Assembly (NCBI GenBank): GCA_023426125.1
Contig: JAFABI010000092.1
Location: 1-64,000 of the forward strand
Length of the DNA stretch: 64,000 nt
Origin: Bacillota bacterium
GTDB lineage: Bacteria; Bacillota; Clostridia; Acetivibrionales; DTU013
Reading direction: 5' to 3'
Position 1 is the first letter of the stretch, and every line of letters begins with the position of its first letter. Positions 16,869 through 27,472 of the stretch are shown in pieces. Under the pieces are notes generated by a model. That model was not told the origin of the DNA, made no database searches, and saw only the letters and a program-made list of their open reading frames with translations. A program made the translations under genes and the position numbers.

Positions 16869-18293
16869 TTGAGTTTTGGATTGATTTCTATATTTATTCC
16901 TATATTGGTCATACTGCTGGCAGCACTTACAAAAAGGATTATTCCGTCCCTTACCATAGGAATTCTTGTTGGTGGGATATTTCTTGGAAAAGGTAACGTT
17001 ATTGATGGTACGATTTTAGCCGTGGAGCATTTAATCAAATCCTCCGCCAGTGAAGAAAGCCTTTATATTGTTTTGTTCTTATTCGTTTTTGGGGCTTTCG
17101 GCGAGATAATGAAGCTATCGGGAGGTATCAAAGGCTTTTCTGAGCTCGCCAATAAGTATGTAAAAACAGAAAAGGGTGCGTTGGGTACAATTTGGCTTGT
17201 CACTCTTTTCACCTTTATTGACTGCTGCTTTCATGTGATTTCATCCGGTACCATCGGGAAAGCATTGATTGATAAGGTCAAAGGGAATAAATATAAGCTG
17301 GCTCATATAGTAAATGTAACGTCCTGCCTTTTAATCATACTGATACCCTTTGGTACGACCTACATCGGGTATATTGTTGGTGTAATCGCTTCGTCTTTAA
17401 ACAAAGTAGGACTTAATGAATCACCCTATAATATGTTTATCAAAAGCATACCCTTTAACTTTTATGCCATTGTTATGCTCCTTATCAGTATTGGCGTAAT
17501 TCTGTTTAATTTCGGCTTTACTAAAATCAATACGAGTATAAGTAAAAAACAACTGGAAGAAAGTGAGCACTCCAGCCACGAAGCTCATGAGCAATGCAAG
17601 TTTGAAGAAAAAGCCCCTCCTCGCCCTTTTAACCTTATTTTACCCCTTTCTTTACTAATCGCTTCAACATTTTTCTTCTTTTGGTATACGGGAAAGGGTA
17701 AAAGCTCCGGTTTTATTAACGCTATTATGAATGCCGAATTTGAAAAATCCATCCTACTTTCGGGAATTTTAACCATTGTCCTGACTTCGGTTTTCTATAT
17801 TTTGCAAAAAATACCCTTGAGAGAAATTGAAAGCCATTTTATATCCGGTGGTAACGAAATTGTACCTCCCATTATTGTACTGATACTAAGCTGGGGGCTT
17901 TCTTCCATCGTGGAAAATCTAGGGTTTGTGGACTTTGTTACCAACATAGTTGGAAATAAAATTCCGGCATTCTTAATTCCTGCAGCTATTTTCTTGACCG
18001 GATGCGCAGCATCATACTTTATGGGATCAGCCTGGGGAACGTGGGCCTTAGTCATGCCGATAGCCCTGCCGCTGGCAGTAAGTACGAATTCAAGTATTCC
18101 CCTTGTTATTGGCGCCGTATTAGCCGGAGGGTCTCTGGGAGATAATGCCTCACCCTTGGGGGAAACGGCAATACTTTCTGCCACAATATCTGATATACCG
18201 ATAATGGAGCATGTCAAATCACAGCTGCCTTTAAGCCTCACAGCAGTTGGTATATCAGCGATGCTTTTCGTGATTACTGCAGTAGTTTTGTAA
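16869..18293 (+). CDS. NhaC-family Na+/H+ antiporter-like transporter
   Basis: A 474-residue polytopic membrane protein of the NhaC/ArsB-like transporter clan. About 11-12 transmembrane segments are visible. Typical clan motifs include WLVTLFTFIDCCFHVISSGT, the re-entrant-like FMGSAWGTWALVMPIALPLA and GGSLGDNASPLGETAILSAT. A cytoplasmic charged loop of about 40 residues (residues 215-255) divides the two halves. Such proteins exchange Na+ for H+, or in related branches malate/lactate or amino acids, so the exact substrate is uncertain. Translation appears to start at TTG (16869), with AAAGGTG about 10 nt before it. It stands alone between the two sugar loci. Confidence 0.78.
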   Translation: MSFGLISIFIPILVILLAALTKRIIPSLTIGILVGGIFLGKGNVIDGTILAVEHLIKSSASEESLYIVLFLFVFGAFGEIMKLSGGIKGFSELANKYVKTEKGALGTIWLVTLFTFIDCCFHVISSGTIGKALIDKVKGNKYKLAHIVNVTSCLLIILIPFGTTYIGYIVGVIASSLNKVGLNESPYNMFIKSIPFNFYAIVMLLISIGVILFNFGFTKINTSISKKQLEESEHSSHEAHEQCKFEEKAPPRPFNLILPLSLLIASTFFFFWYTGKGKSSGFINAIMNAEFEKSILLSGILTIVLTSVFYILQKIPLREIESHFISGGNEIVPPIIVLILSWGLSSIVENLGFVDFVTNIVGNKIPAFLIPAAIFLTGCAASYFMGSAWGTWALVMPIALPLAVSTNSSIPLVIGAVLAGGSLGDNASPLGETAILSATISDIPIMEHVKSQLPLSLTAVGISAMLFVITAVVL

Positions 18294-18300
18294 TACTAAA

Positions 18301-18500
18301 TCCAAAATGTATTTAAAAGGATCAGCAGGAGTACCATTTTTCCGTACTTCGAAATGAAGATGTGGGCTTATAATATTTCCGGTGGTTCCAGCTGTTCCGA
18401 TTACATCCCCTTTGGGACTTTTTGACCTTTATCTACCTTTAGAATTCTTCTTAACATTGACAACAGTTATACCCTTGTTGAGGTCGCCTTTGATGAAAAA
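18301..18500 (-). pseudogene. M23 metallopeptidase C-terminal remnant (left copy)
   Basis: On the minus strand the sequence reads GDVIGTAGTTG then ISPHLHFEVRKNGTPADP, the end of a LytM/M23 peptidoglycan endopeptidase with its conserved HxH zinc-ligand region. Upstream, VDKGQKV appears in a shifted frame and further codons are interrupted by stops, so at least one frameshift and a large 5' loss have occurred. A second M23 remnant lies at 42155-42542, on the other side of locus B. Confidence 0.78.
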
Positions 18501-18570
18501 TTACAACTTCCACAGGCCTGAAATGATACTGGGTACTTGGTCTTTCATGAATTTAATGCACTAACAAAAA

Positions 18571-18602
18571 ATATCCCCTATACCATAAAGTATAGGAGAT
18601 AT
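18571..18602. terminator. Bidirectional terminator
   Basis: Hairpin with arms ATATCCCCTATAC and GTATAGGAGATAT (one mismatch) and a 6-nt loop, flanked by an A-run on the left and a T-run on the right. It can end both the giant surface-protein transcript (minus) and any plus-strand transcript running through the M23 remnant. Confidence 0.8.
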
Positions 18603-18637
18603 TTTTTATTTTGCTATCTGCCGAAGGACAGATTTTT

Positions 18638-21600
18638 TTATTTCCCCAGCAGGTTATACAATACCTGCGATATTTCCGCCCTTGTTGTTTTGCCGAGCGG
18701 AGTGAGCTTTCCGGCATTGCCGCTGACAATTCCCGTTTCCACCAGCAGAGTCATGGCATTGACAGCCCATGAGTCGATCTGCTCTGCATCTGTGAAGTCT
18801 GAGAGGGTCTTTTCCGTGCTGACCTCCGGGAGCTTGCCGATGACCTTGAGGGCATTGTACAACATGGTGAACATCTCTTGACGGGTGATTTCCTTGCCCG
18901 GTGCGTACATATTGCTGCCTACGCCTGCTGTTATGCCCAGCCGTTTTGCAGCTGCCAGGTAGCCTGTATAATAAGCGCTGCCCGCATCTGAGAAGTTGTC
19001 TGCCGGATTTGTATCCGGATCTATGCTATAGGCTTTCATCATCAGTACAAGGAATTCGCCGCGGGTAAGTTTTGCGTCAGGGCTGTAGTTTCCATTACCC
19101 GTACCTGCAGTGATCTCCCTTGCGGCAATAAAGCTTACGGCTTTGTTGTACCATGCGTTTGCCCCCACATCATTGAAGCCTACTTTGTTATACCCTACTG
19201 CATAATAGCTGAAATGTATCACAGTAAATGTCACAGTACCTGCTGCAGGATCAAAACGTCCGTTTGGGACGGAAACCATATTGCCATTGCCGTCTATATA
19301 CCAGATAACGATGCTTTCGGGATTAGCAAGTTCATCCGGCGCAGGATTATATGGTATGGATACAGTAACAGGTGCATTGGGATTGTCCCATTCTACTGCC
19401 TTGCCGTCTACTTTTATTTCAAGATTGATAACCGGTTTGTTCCCGATTTTTTCTTTATACCCGGTATCAAGAATTGAAGCATCCACCGCCGATATATTCA
19501 ACACTACACTTTTCGCCCCGGCTGTATCCTCTGTTTTCAGCATATTTGAGGGCAGTGTAACAGAACCTGTTGCGGTAACAACTTTTACTTTTACATCTGC
19601 TTCATCGGATGTCAATGCGGTTTCAGGCAATTCTACCGAATAACCTTTTGCCCCGTCTGCTTTTGGCACATCTATAGTGACAAGTTTTATACCTTTGCTA
19701 TCCGCCGATGTGCTTTCAAGTGCCTTTTCCAGATGATATTCCTCGATCGGAACTACCGCTGCAATACCTGTCGCTGCATCTACTTTCGGAATTTCCAATA
19801 CTTTTACAGCATCACCTTCTACTTTGATTTTTTCAACTACAGGAGCCGGATTTGACGGCTGCGGAGTTGGTGACGACGGGGCCACTGGTGTACCTCTTAC
19901 TGTCACCCCTGCCGATTCATTTCCGGTTGAATCAACTGTCTTCAGTGTTATGTCGTAGGCGGTCCCATTTGCAAGCCCGGTTATGATCACACTCTGTATT
20001 CCTTTGTTCACATTCTGAACAGTTATTCCAGATCCGGTCACAATTACATGGTCAAAGTCTGCATCCGTAGGATCGGTCCAGGTTATCGTCAGCTGCCCGT
20101 CTCCGGTTGCTACTGTGGCACCTGCCACCTCTGCAGGTGCTGTTGTATCCGGGCCGGCTGTCGGTGTGCCGCTAATACTTACTCCTTTTGATTCGTTTCC
20201 TGCCTGATCCACTGTTTTAAGTGTAATTTCATAATTCCTTCCATTCTCAAGTCCTGTGATTACCGTTTGCTGAACCCCTTTTGCCACATTATGTGCAGTT
20301 ATGGCCGCCCCGGTCACTGTAACATAGTCAAAGTCGGCGTCTGCCGGATCTGTCCAGGTGATTGTCAACTGCCCATCACCTACGGAAACCGATGCCCCTT
20401 CAACCTCTCCGGGTGCTGTTATATCCGGGTCGGCTGTTGGTGTGCCGCTAATACTTACTCCTTCTGATTCGTTTCCTGCCTGATCCACTGTTTTAAGTGT
20501 AATTTCATAGGCGATTCCATTTTCAAGTCCCGTAATTACCGCCCTCTGAACTCCTTTAGCCACATTCTGCATGGTTATGGCGGCACCGGTCACAATTACA
20601 TGGTCAAAGTCGACATCCGTAGGATCGGCCCAGGTTATCGTCAGCTGCCCGTCTCCGGTTGCTACTGTGGCACCTGTCACCTCTGCAGGTGCTGTTGTAT
20701 CAGGCACTTCATCCGCCTTTGGAGTTCCGCTGACAGCTACTCCATCTGATACATTTCCTGCAGCATCTGCTGTTCTCAGCGTTATTTCATATTCGTTTCC
20801 GTTTGTCAGTCCGGTAATAGTTACACTCTGTATTCCCTTGTTCACATTCTGTTCTGCTATACCATCCCCGGTAATGATTACATGGTCAAAGTCTTCATCG
20901 GCAGGATCGGTCCAGCTAATTGTCAACTGTCCGTCTCCGGCTGTTACAACGGCATCAGTCACTTCAGCCGGGGCCGTTGTAACAGGCAACTTTCCATAAA
21001 GCTGGAATTCATGAATCCTGACCGCTGTATACTGGTTAATAGTTGAATCTTCAATCCTCAGTCTGAAGTATCTTCCCAACACAGATGTCCCAAGGGTACG
21101 GTCAACTACCATAGCTTGGCTTGTACTGTTGTCTATATACTCCACCTCGGTCCAGTTATTGGAATTTGCAAGGTAGCTGCTGCTGGCCAGCTGTTCTGCC
21201 GTTGCATTTTTATCCTTCAGGACTTGAAGGGCAAATTTTTCAGTGTTGAATCCGGGAGCCCCGTCACCTTTTTCACCGTGTACCGTTCTCCATCTGCTGA
21301 TTTCGTAATCACTTCCAAGATCAATTGCCAGCCATCCGGTTTTTGCTGCTGCAACACACCATTTGGTCAATTCATTTCCGTCCAGAGCCATGTCCTTGGT
21401 TTCACCCGTGCTGCCATTTCCTGATGCTCCTAAGATGGCTGCATTCTGAGAGACACATAATATTGTTTCATCGGTGGGTGTACCGCTTACTGTCACACCT
21501 GCCGATTCATTACCAGTCGTATCAACAGCCTTCAACGTTATGTTATAGGTAATTCCGTTGGTCAGCCCGGTAATAGTCACACTTTGTATTCCTTTACTTA

Positions 21601-24600
21601 CGTTCTGAGTAATTATACCTTCTCCGGTCACAGTCACATGAACAAAATCTGCATCAGACGGATCTGTCCAGGAGATAGTCAGCTGCCCATCATCGGCTGT
21701 AACAACTGCATCAGCTACATCGGCCGGTGCTGCTGCGTCAGATACGACAGTCACCGTGCATATAGCCGCCAGGCCGTTATGTGTTGTGGCAGTGATCGTT
21801 GCAGTTCCTATACCCACTGCCGTTATTTTCCCCGTCTCATCTACCGTAGCGGCAGCAATATTATCACTTTGCCATACAACACTCTTATCTGGAGCATTGT
21901 CCGGTTTTACCGTTGCAGTCAGGATTGCAGTTGAATTTTCCACAAGAATAAGACTGCTCTCGTTCAAACTGATACTTACAGGGAGTACACCATTATAGAA
22001 TGGCGCATATCCGATCCTGTCAACCTTTTGCTTGAATTGTTCATATGTCTCAGTACTATGATAATATGTTTCAATATCAGTCTTGGCATTCCAAGACTTT
22101 TGCGCCATCGCCCTCAAAGGCTCATATATTCCTGCCGCAACCTGCTCCTGTGTTTGCACATTAGGTTTATCACTCCAGATGGCGAAGGATGCTCCTTTAA
22201 AGTTTTCCGGATATGGCTGCTGCCATTCCCACTGATCTCCCGTATTGGTGGATGGAAACATTCCCGGATGCCAGCTATTAAAAATCTTTGATCCGGTGGG
22301 ATATTTATACCCTGCATTTTCTCCTAATACATAATAGAAATAAGCATCGTTGAAATTGATCAAGTCGTGACCTTCTTCCAGAAACTCCTGCACACTCGCC
22401 ATATTGGTATCCCATCTGGTCCAGTATGTAATCTGGATAGACTTATCAAGTTCAATGTTTTGTGTAATACCCTTGCGGTATACTCCGTCATTCCATATTC
22501 TTGGTATGAAGCCTTTTTCCTTTACATAGGCCGCCATATCATTGATATAATCCACATATGCATCCAATCCAGTTGCATCGGGACCATATTTATTTATTGC
22601 ATACTGTTCAATGACCGGATAACTGCTGAATTTTGAAAAATCAATAAATTCATCGGCACCGATATGGAAGTATTCGCTATCTTTAAATAATTCCGCATAT
22701 TCAGCAATCAAATCTTTAACAAAATTTCTAGCTTGCTCATTTGTAATATCCAGCGCAGTATTAATTTTTCCCCCTTGCGCATTGGACAGTTGAAGTTCCG
22801 GATGGGTCACCAGTGCCTGTTTCATATGTCCCGGAGTATCCAATGAAGGTATGACCTGAATTCCGTATGTTTTTGCCACAGCAAGAAGCTCTCTTATATC
22901 CTCCTTTGTCAGGTATTGTTCAGACATCACCTCAGGATGAGATTCGCATTCTATCCTAAACCCTTCATTTTCCGAAAAATGCAATTGAAGAGTATTCAGC
23001 TTCATCCACGACATCTCCCTGATTCTCTGAATAAGCCAGTCCCTTGTATAGAATTTTCGTCCGATATCAATATGCAGGCTTCTCTCTGCAATATCTGGAT
23101 AATCCACTATTGTTCCGTAATAAATTCCATCGTTGCCTATTATAAGGTTCATAAGCGTGTGTCCGGCATACAAAACAGCATTTTCACTGTTTGCACTGAT
23201 TATTGTCTTGTCGGATATATCGATTTTATAGCCTTCGGTGCTATCCGTCTCACTAACCTGTGTCAGGTTTACAACAATATCTCCTGCCTTTGCTTCCGAA
23301 GCTGCTCCGAAAATAATAGGCATAGCCTGTTTGCCTGGCAGCTCTTTGTCGGCAAATTCCGAAACAAGAAGATTTACTACTTCTTCAAGTCTTGCATTAT
23401 TTGTCGCCATGCTGTTTGTTACTACCAGCATCCTAGAAGACTCATCAAGCATCCATTTTCCATCCATGCTGCTGGCATATTCCTTAACCGTTGGAAGTGT
23501 TTTTTTATTCAAGCCTGGTTTCCCATCGAATTTTACAGCAGCAGCATATTTAACATTTTCATACCCATAAAATTCAATTTCACTTAACATGCATCCCATA
23601 AATGAATACTTCAATTCCGTTACATCAAATTTGAAATAACGTCCTTTTACTGAAGGGAAAGTAGTAGAGTATTTATCCTCATTATTACCAGTTACATTTT
23701 TTATTTCTGTAAAGTCTATACCATCATTCGAGTATGAAATACTAAATTCCGTTGGCATGTAATCTTTACCATACGCGTAGAATTTAAATGCATCCACATC
23801 AACAGCCTTTCCCATATCAACCGTCACATGTGCGGGTATACTGGTTGTACTCGAATAGTTTGTAAAGGTTCCATCAACTACTCTGTCAACATTACTAAAT
23901 TTATCTGCTATAACTACCTTTCCTTTAGACAACAGCCCATATACAGGAATCTCTACAAATGCCCCATCGAAAACCTTGCTGTCGGACATGTATTTAACAA
24001 ATTCTTGTAGCTCAGGGCTTCCGGTAACATCCATACCCGTATTTGTCAAATCAACATAAGCCAAGTCAGGAAAAGCTTCTTTAGCACCGTAAATCAAATT
24101 TCTGATTGGAATACCGCCAAGTTCTAAACTCTTCAGACCAGCAGATCCAGTAATATCAATTGTTTTCAGATTATCCAAACCCATAAAAGCATCCTTCATT
24201 ATATGTAAAAGGTTCGGGCAGTCTTTAAGAATCAATGTCTCTATATTGGGTGGGAAGAAATTGCTGTTAAGAATCTCGATATTTACATTACCTTTTATAA
24301 TAAGCTCCGTAGATCTTGTAAAAAGTTTTAACCCCGTAAAATTTTTAATATTCAGATCGCTTAAATCAATTGGACCCGTATACATGGCCACGGTAGCATC
24401 ATCTACGGTCGATCCGTTTCCGACATTGTCAATAACCCATTCATACAGCTCAGAATCCGGGAAATCGGATTCATTAAGTTCTTCCGCGGCTTTGACAGCA
24501 AAATTGCCAAATACTTTAATCTTCGAATTGGTCTTATGTACTGCCTTCACCTTAACAGAGGTTGCATTTTCGTTGCCGGCAATTGTAAGAAGTCCATTGT

Positions 24601-27472
24601 CATCAATACCAGTGCCAGTTATATAGCTACCTACCAGACTCCAATCAAAATCAGACACGTCCATAGGGATTCCTTCTTCGTTAACAACCAACTGCAAGGA
24701 TTTGCCGCAGTACACAATCCCTTGTTTAGGGTTCATAATGTAGGGCGTCTCCCCAACAGTAAATTCAGTTACTTGGGAAACATTGCCGCTATAGTCCTCC
24801 AAGATCACCGAAACTTTATCTCCATAAGAAAATTTACCCTTTATACTGTCGTAATTTGCAATGCCATATCTTAGAAACCTATTGGCCTTATAATTACCAT
24901 TTACCTTTATGGTAATATATTTCCAATCACCAATTTCCGGATACGGCAATTCGGCAGATGTGTTTTCCTCGTTCAAATACAAAAGTTCCCCGTCATAGCT
25001 GGCACATATTTCGTCTTTTAACTTGCCACGCACGCTTGCAAGAGGATTCCCATCCTCAGTTCGTAAATTCAGAGTATAATAGAACCCATCCTGTTCGTCA
25101 ATACTAAACAACACCGCATTTTTACCGGCATCTACTACTTGAGTATAGCTCTTTGGTTCATTCTGGCATTCAATAACCAGTTCAGCCTTCAATGCAATAC
25201 CAACGTTGTCCGTGTAGGTGGCAATCACTGTTCCTCCCTCAGCTTTAGTAACAGTCAGTCCGTTAATCCGGGATGCATTCGAGCAATCAACTACCGCAGC
25301 CTCGGATTCAGTACCGTCAATGCCAACTGCTTTTAATTGCAGTTCCTTCAGTTTGATAATATCCAGTTTTTTGATATAATATTTGCTGTCATATATCCCA
25401 CCCAGACTAATAATGGAATCATCATCCATTTTAGCATAAACATTATACTGATTCACTGTATCATAGGGAGCTATATCCCAACTCACATAGGCCTCGCCTG
25501 TGGTCAGCAGCTTATCGACATGAAATCCTGTTGGTTTTACCGGAGTATTGCTGCCACCGTCGGTAATTGTAATTTCACCGATATTCATCTGATAATCTGT
25601 TATTTCAACGTCTGTATCGAAAATCAACCCGAAAGCAGCTATTGTATTGCCAGCATAGCTGCTGAGATCAACAATAGCCTTTTGCCATCCCATTGTCTTT
25701 TTATTTGCATTTTCGACAGCAATCTCAGTAACATCAGTGGTTCCGTCTTTAAAGATGAGACCCAGTTTCATAGATGAACCATCATCCGCTGAAGACTTGT
25801 TGTAAAATATTTGGGCTTTGCTGTCAGAATCAATTTCAAGTTCGGTCTTGTATAACCGTAAAAAATTGCGTCCATTGAGTGTTCCGTTAACCGCCAGTGA
25901 GTTTCCGCCGTTATACCCACCAACCTGCTCATATGAAATGGGATTTGGGCTTCCGTCGTAATACAGACGGGTATATTTAGTGCCATAATCAAAGTCCACG
26001 CCCAGACGAGAAGCATTTTCTTCCACATCAATCCACCACTGCCAGGTAGGAAGAATGCTCTGCATGTTCATGTTAGACCACTCACTATCATTGCTCATAA
26101 GTCCATTGCTAAAATACTGCAAACCATGACCGGTACTAAAGTTAGTGGTAAACACCTTTCCTCCGATGACAGAGCGTTCAGCTATGGCATAAGCAATACC
26201 TTGCATTTTTGACTCAGTAACACCAGTGGCATATTTACGGCTGGCAACATTGTCCATATTTCCGGCAGTCGTCGGATCCATATCCCAACCGGAAAACCAG
26301 ATGCGTTCACGGTCAAAAGTAAGCCATTGATATTCATTCTTTGCCCTCTTATTGTTGCTGCCATTGCTATTTCCATTATCCTCATCCAGTCCGTGATGTA
26401 CGAAATCAGTCCCCAATACAGAAAAACTAGAAACAAAATTATTTTTACTACTTTCTAATTTGCTGAGATCATTAGGAGCGCTTACAGCCACTTCCCAGCG
26501 CGCACCTCCACCTTCAAATCCAAAGAACAACGTTTCAAAAGGATCCAGTCCGACATTTTTCACAATGCTTACCGAACTATCTCTGGTATTTGATCGGTTC
26601 CAACCATAATCCAAAAACCATGAATTAGCATTGATTCGTTCCTGGCTGTCTTTTAAATTGCTGATTGAGAAGTCCCTAACTTCGCCTGCGGCATTATACC
26701 ATTGTACATACAGTCCGTTGTTCACTAAATAACGAGTAGCCGCCTGCATTTCAGCATTACCTGAAGAGTGTAACTCTTCATCATTGATGAATACACCATC
26801 AAACCCGTAATAGCCAGCCATTTCCACGATCTTTTTAGCGACCATCGGAATACCGTTTTCATCTAGCTTTTTGAAAGTTGCAATGGTTTCACCAGGCCGG
26901 GAATTATTGCCTACATACAAGCACGCCAACGAAAGCGCACCATTTTTGTGGGCGGCATTTGTGTAGGCCGGATTAGGTATATTCAAGGTACCACAGTGAA
27001 TACGATTAACTTCATCGTAAATGTTAAACTCCATATAATCCCATGTGGGAGTCCCATGCCAATAAGAATAAAAATCCGTATACTGCCAAAAGTTATACAG
27101 ATATTGGCTGAATTTATTGGTGTAGGCTGTGCTTTCAAAAAATGAATTGCCGTAATCACCTGACAAATTAAAAAACCGGGTTTTATCACTTAGATTAGGG
27201 TTTGCTTGCGTCAGAGTATATGTATCAATCCGTTTCTGAAGCGGAACACGGGCACGCATAACATCCGAATACATGTCTGTTTCCGGTGTCCAACTCAGCA
27301 GGTCATATTGCCTGTATCCATGCTGAACCGGCTGATTCTCTCCGGGAGCCTCCTCCCCCTCGTAGCGCAGCGTATCGCTGGCCTGCACAGGAACCACAAA
27401 CATCGAAAAAACTATAGATGCTGTCAGCAGTATTACAAGGCATCTTTCAATCACTCCTATGTACTTTTTCAT
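18638..27472 (-). CDS. Giant SLH-anchored GH85-GH20 endo-/exo-hexosaminidase
   Basis: A 2944-residue secreted multidomain enzyme. Order: signal peptide (1-31); GH85 endo-beta-N-acetylglucosaminidase barrel (about 50-440) with catalytic Asn230 and Glu232 in DGVFINDEE; galactose-binding-like module (about 510-650); FN3/Ig-like modules; a short leucine-rich segment (about 1050-1180); an F5/8C carbohydrate-binding module (about 1215-1325); GH20b domain and GH20 hexosaminidase barrel (about 1330-1800) with the Asp1607-Glu1608 pair in HIGADEF; Big2; FN3; a second F5/8C; four near-identical FN3 repeats; a beta-rich spacer; three SLH domains (last 180 residues) that bind the cell wall. GH85 cuts the chitobiose core of N-glycans and GH20 removes terminal GlcNAc. 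It follows the GH3 gene by about 200 nt in the same direction. No frameshift is seen. Confidence 0.92.
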   Translation of the reverse strand: MKKYIGVIERCLVILLTASIVFSMFVVPVQASDTLRYEGEEAPGENQPVQHGYRQYDLLSWTPETDMYSDVMRARVPLQKRIDTYTLTQANPNLSDKTRFFNLSGDYGNSFFESTAYTNKFSQYLYNFWQYTDFYSYWHGTPTWDYMEFNIYDEVNRIHCGTLNIPNPAYTNAAHKNGALSLACLYVGNNSRPGETIATFKKLDENGIPMVAKKIVEMAGYYGFDGVFINDEELHSSGNAEMQAATRYLVNNGLYVQWYNAAGEVRDFSISNLKDSQERINANSWFLDYGWNRSNTRDSSVSIVKNVGLDPFETLFFGFEGGGARWEVAVSAPNDLSKLESSKNNFVSSFSVLGTDFVHHGLDEDNGNSNGSNNKRAKNEYQWLTFDRERIWFSGWDMDPTTAGNMDNVASRKYATGVTESKMQGIAYAIAERSVIGGKVFTTNFSTGHGLQYFSNGLMSNDSEWSNMNMQSILPTWQWWIDVEENASRLGVDFDYGTKYTRLYYDGSPNPISYEQVGGYNGGNSLAVNGTLNGRNFLRLYKTELEIDSDSKAQIFYNKSSADDGSSMKLGLIFKDGTTDVTEIAVENANKKTMGWQKAIVDLSSYAGNTIAAFGLIFDTDVEITDYQMNIGEITITDGGSNTPVKPTGFHVDKLLTTGEAYVSWDIAPYDTVNQYNVYAKMDDDSIISLGGIYDSKYYIKKLDIIKLKELQLKAVGIDGTESEAAVVDCSNASRINGLTVTKAEGGTVIATYTDNVGIALKAELVIECQNEPKSYTQVVDAGKNAVLFSIDEQDGFYYTLNLRTEDGNPLASVRGKLKDEICASYDGELLYLNEENTSAELPYPEIGDWKYITIKVNGNYKANRFLRYGIANYDSIKGKFSYGDKVSVILEDYSGNVSQVTEFTVGETPYIMNPKQGIVYCGKSLQLVVNEEGIPMDVSDFDWSLVGSYITGTGIDDNGLLTIAGNENATSVKVKAVHKTNSKIKVFGNFAVKAAEELNESDFPDSELYEWVIDNVGNGSTVDDATVAMYTGPIDLSDLNIKNFTGLKLFTRSTELIIKGNVNIEILNSNFFPPNIETLILKDCPNLLHIMKDAFMGLDNLKTIDITGSAGLKSLELGGIPIRNLIYGAKEAFPDLAYVDLTNTGMDVTGSPELQEFVKYMSDSKVFDGAFVEIPVYGLLSKGKVVIADKFSNVDRVVDGTFTNYSSTTSIPAHVTVDMGKAVDVDAFKFYAYGKDYMPTEFSISYSNDGIDFTEIKNVTGNNEDKYSTTFPSVKGRYFKFDVTELKYSFMGCMLSEIEFYGYENVKYAAAVKFDGKPGLNKKTLPTVKEYASSMDGKWMLDESSRMLVVTNSMATNNARLEEVVNLLVSEFADKELPGKQAMPIIFGAASEAKAGDIVVNLTQVSETDSTEGYKIDISDKTIISANSENAVLYAGHTLMNLIIGNDGIYYGTIVDYPDIAERSLHIDIGRKFYTRDWLIQRIREMSWMKLNTLQLHFSENEGFRIECESHPEVMSEQYLTKEDIRELLAVAKTYGIQVIPSLDTPGHMKQALVTHPELQLSNAQGGKINTALDITNEQARNFVKDLIAEYAELFKDSEYFHIGADEFIDFSKFSSYPVIEQYAINKYGPDATGLDAYVDYINDMAAYVKEKGFIPRIWNDGVYRKGITQNIELDKSIQITYWTRWDTNMASVQEFLEEGHDLINFNDAYFYYVLGENAGYKYPTGSKIFNSWHPGMFPSTNTGDQWEWQQPYPENFKGASFAIWSDKPNVQTQEQVAAGIYEPLRAMAQKSWNAKTDIETYYHSTETYEQFKQKVDRIGYAPFYNGVLPVSISLNESSLILVENSTAILTATVKPDNAPDKSVVWQSDNIAAATVDETGKITAVGIGTATITATTHNGLAAICTVTVVSDAAAPADVADAVVTADDGQLTISWTDPSDADFVHVTVTGEGIITQNVSKGIQSVTITGLTNGITYNITLKAVDTTGNESAGVTVSGTPTDETILCVSQNAAILGASGNGSTGETKDMALDGNELTKWCVAAAKTGWLAIDLGSDYEISRWRTVHGEKGDGAPGFNTEKFALQVLKDKNATAEQLASSSYLANSNNWTEVEYIDNSTSQAMVVDRTLGTSVLGRYFRLRIEDSTINQYTAVRIHEFQLYGKLPVTTAPAEVTDAVVTAGDGQLTISWTDPADEDFDHVIITGDGIAEQNVNKGIQSVTITGLTNGNEYEITLRTADAAGNVSDGVAVSGTPKADEVPDTTAPAEVTGATVATGDGQLTITWADPTDVDFDHVIVTGAAITMQNVAKGVQRAVITGLENGIAYEITLKTVDQAGNESEGVSISGTPTADPDITAPGEVEGASVSVGDGQLTITWTDPADADFDYVTVTGAAITAHNVAKGVQQTVITGLENGRNYEITLKTVDQAGNESKGVSISGTPTAGPDTTAPAEVAGATVATGDGQLTITWTDPTDADFDHVIVTGSGITVQNVNKGIQSVIITGLANGTAYDITLKTVDSTGNESAGVTVRGTPVAPSSPTPQPSNPAPVVEKIKVEGDAVKVLEIPKVDAATGIAAVVPIEEYHLEKALESTSADSKGIKLVTIDVPKADGAKGYSVELPETALTSDEADVKVKVVTATGSVTLPSNMLKTEDTAGAKSVVLNISAVDASILDTGYKEKIGNKPVINLEIKVDGKAVEWDNPNAPVTVSIPYNPAPDELANPESIVIWYIDGNGNMVSVPNGRFDPAAGTVTFTVIHFSYYAVGYNKVGFNDVGANAWYNKAVSFIAAREITAGTGNGNYSPDAKLTRGEFLVLMMKAYSIDPDTNPADNFSDAGSAYYTGYLAAAKRLGITAGVGSNMYAPGKEITRQEMFTMLYNALKVIGKLPEVSTEKTLSDFTDAEQIDSWAVNAMTLLVETGIVSGNAGKLTPLGKTTRAEISQVLYNLLGK
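19885..20990 (-). repeat. Four tandem FN3 repeats within the giant enzyme gene
   Basis: Four consecutive FN3 modules of about 91 residues (roughly 273-276 bp each) with near-identical stretches such as DGQLTITWTDP and NESEGVSISGTP. A fifth, more diverged copy lies at about 21465-21745, separated by the F5/8C module. The close similarity between neighbours suggests recent tandem duplication or gene conversion, and copy number may vary between strains. Confidence 0.85.

Noticed and set aside
19885..20990. CRISPR-like spaced repeats
   Set aside because: The repeats are in-frame FN3 domains of about 275 bp inside a coding sequence, with no short direct repeats and spacers. No CRISPR array was seen anywhere in the window.
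22916..23587. 223-codon plus-strand frame inside the giant gene
   Set aside because: Antisense of the GH20b region; no motif and no start signal.
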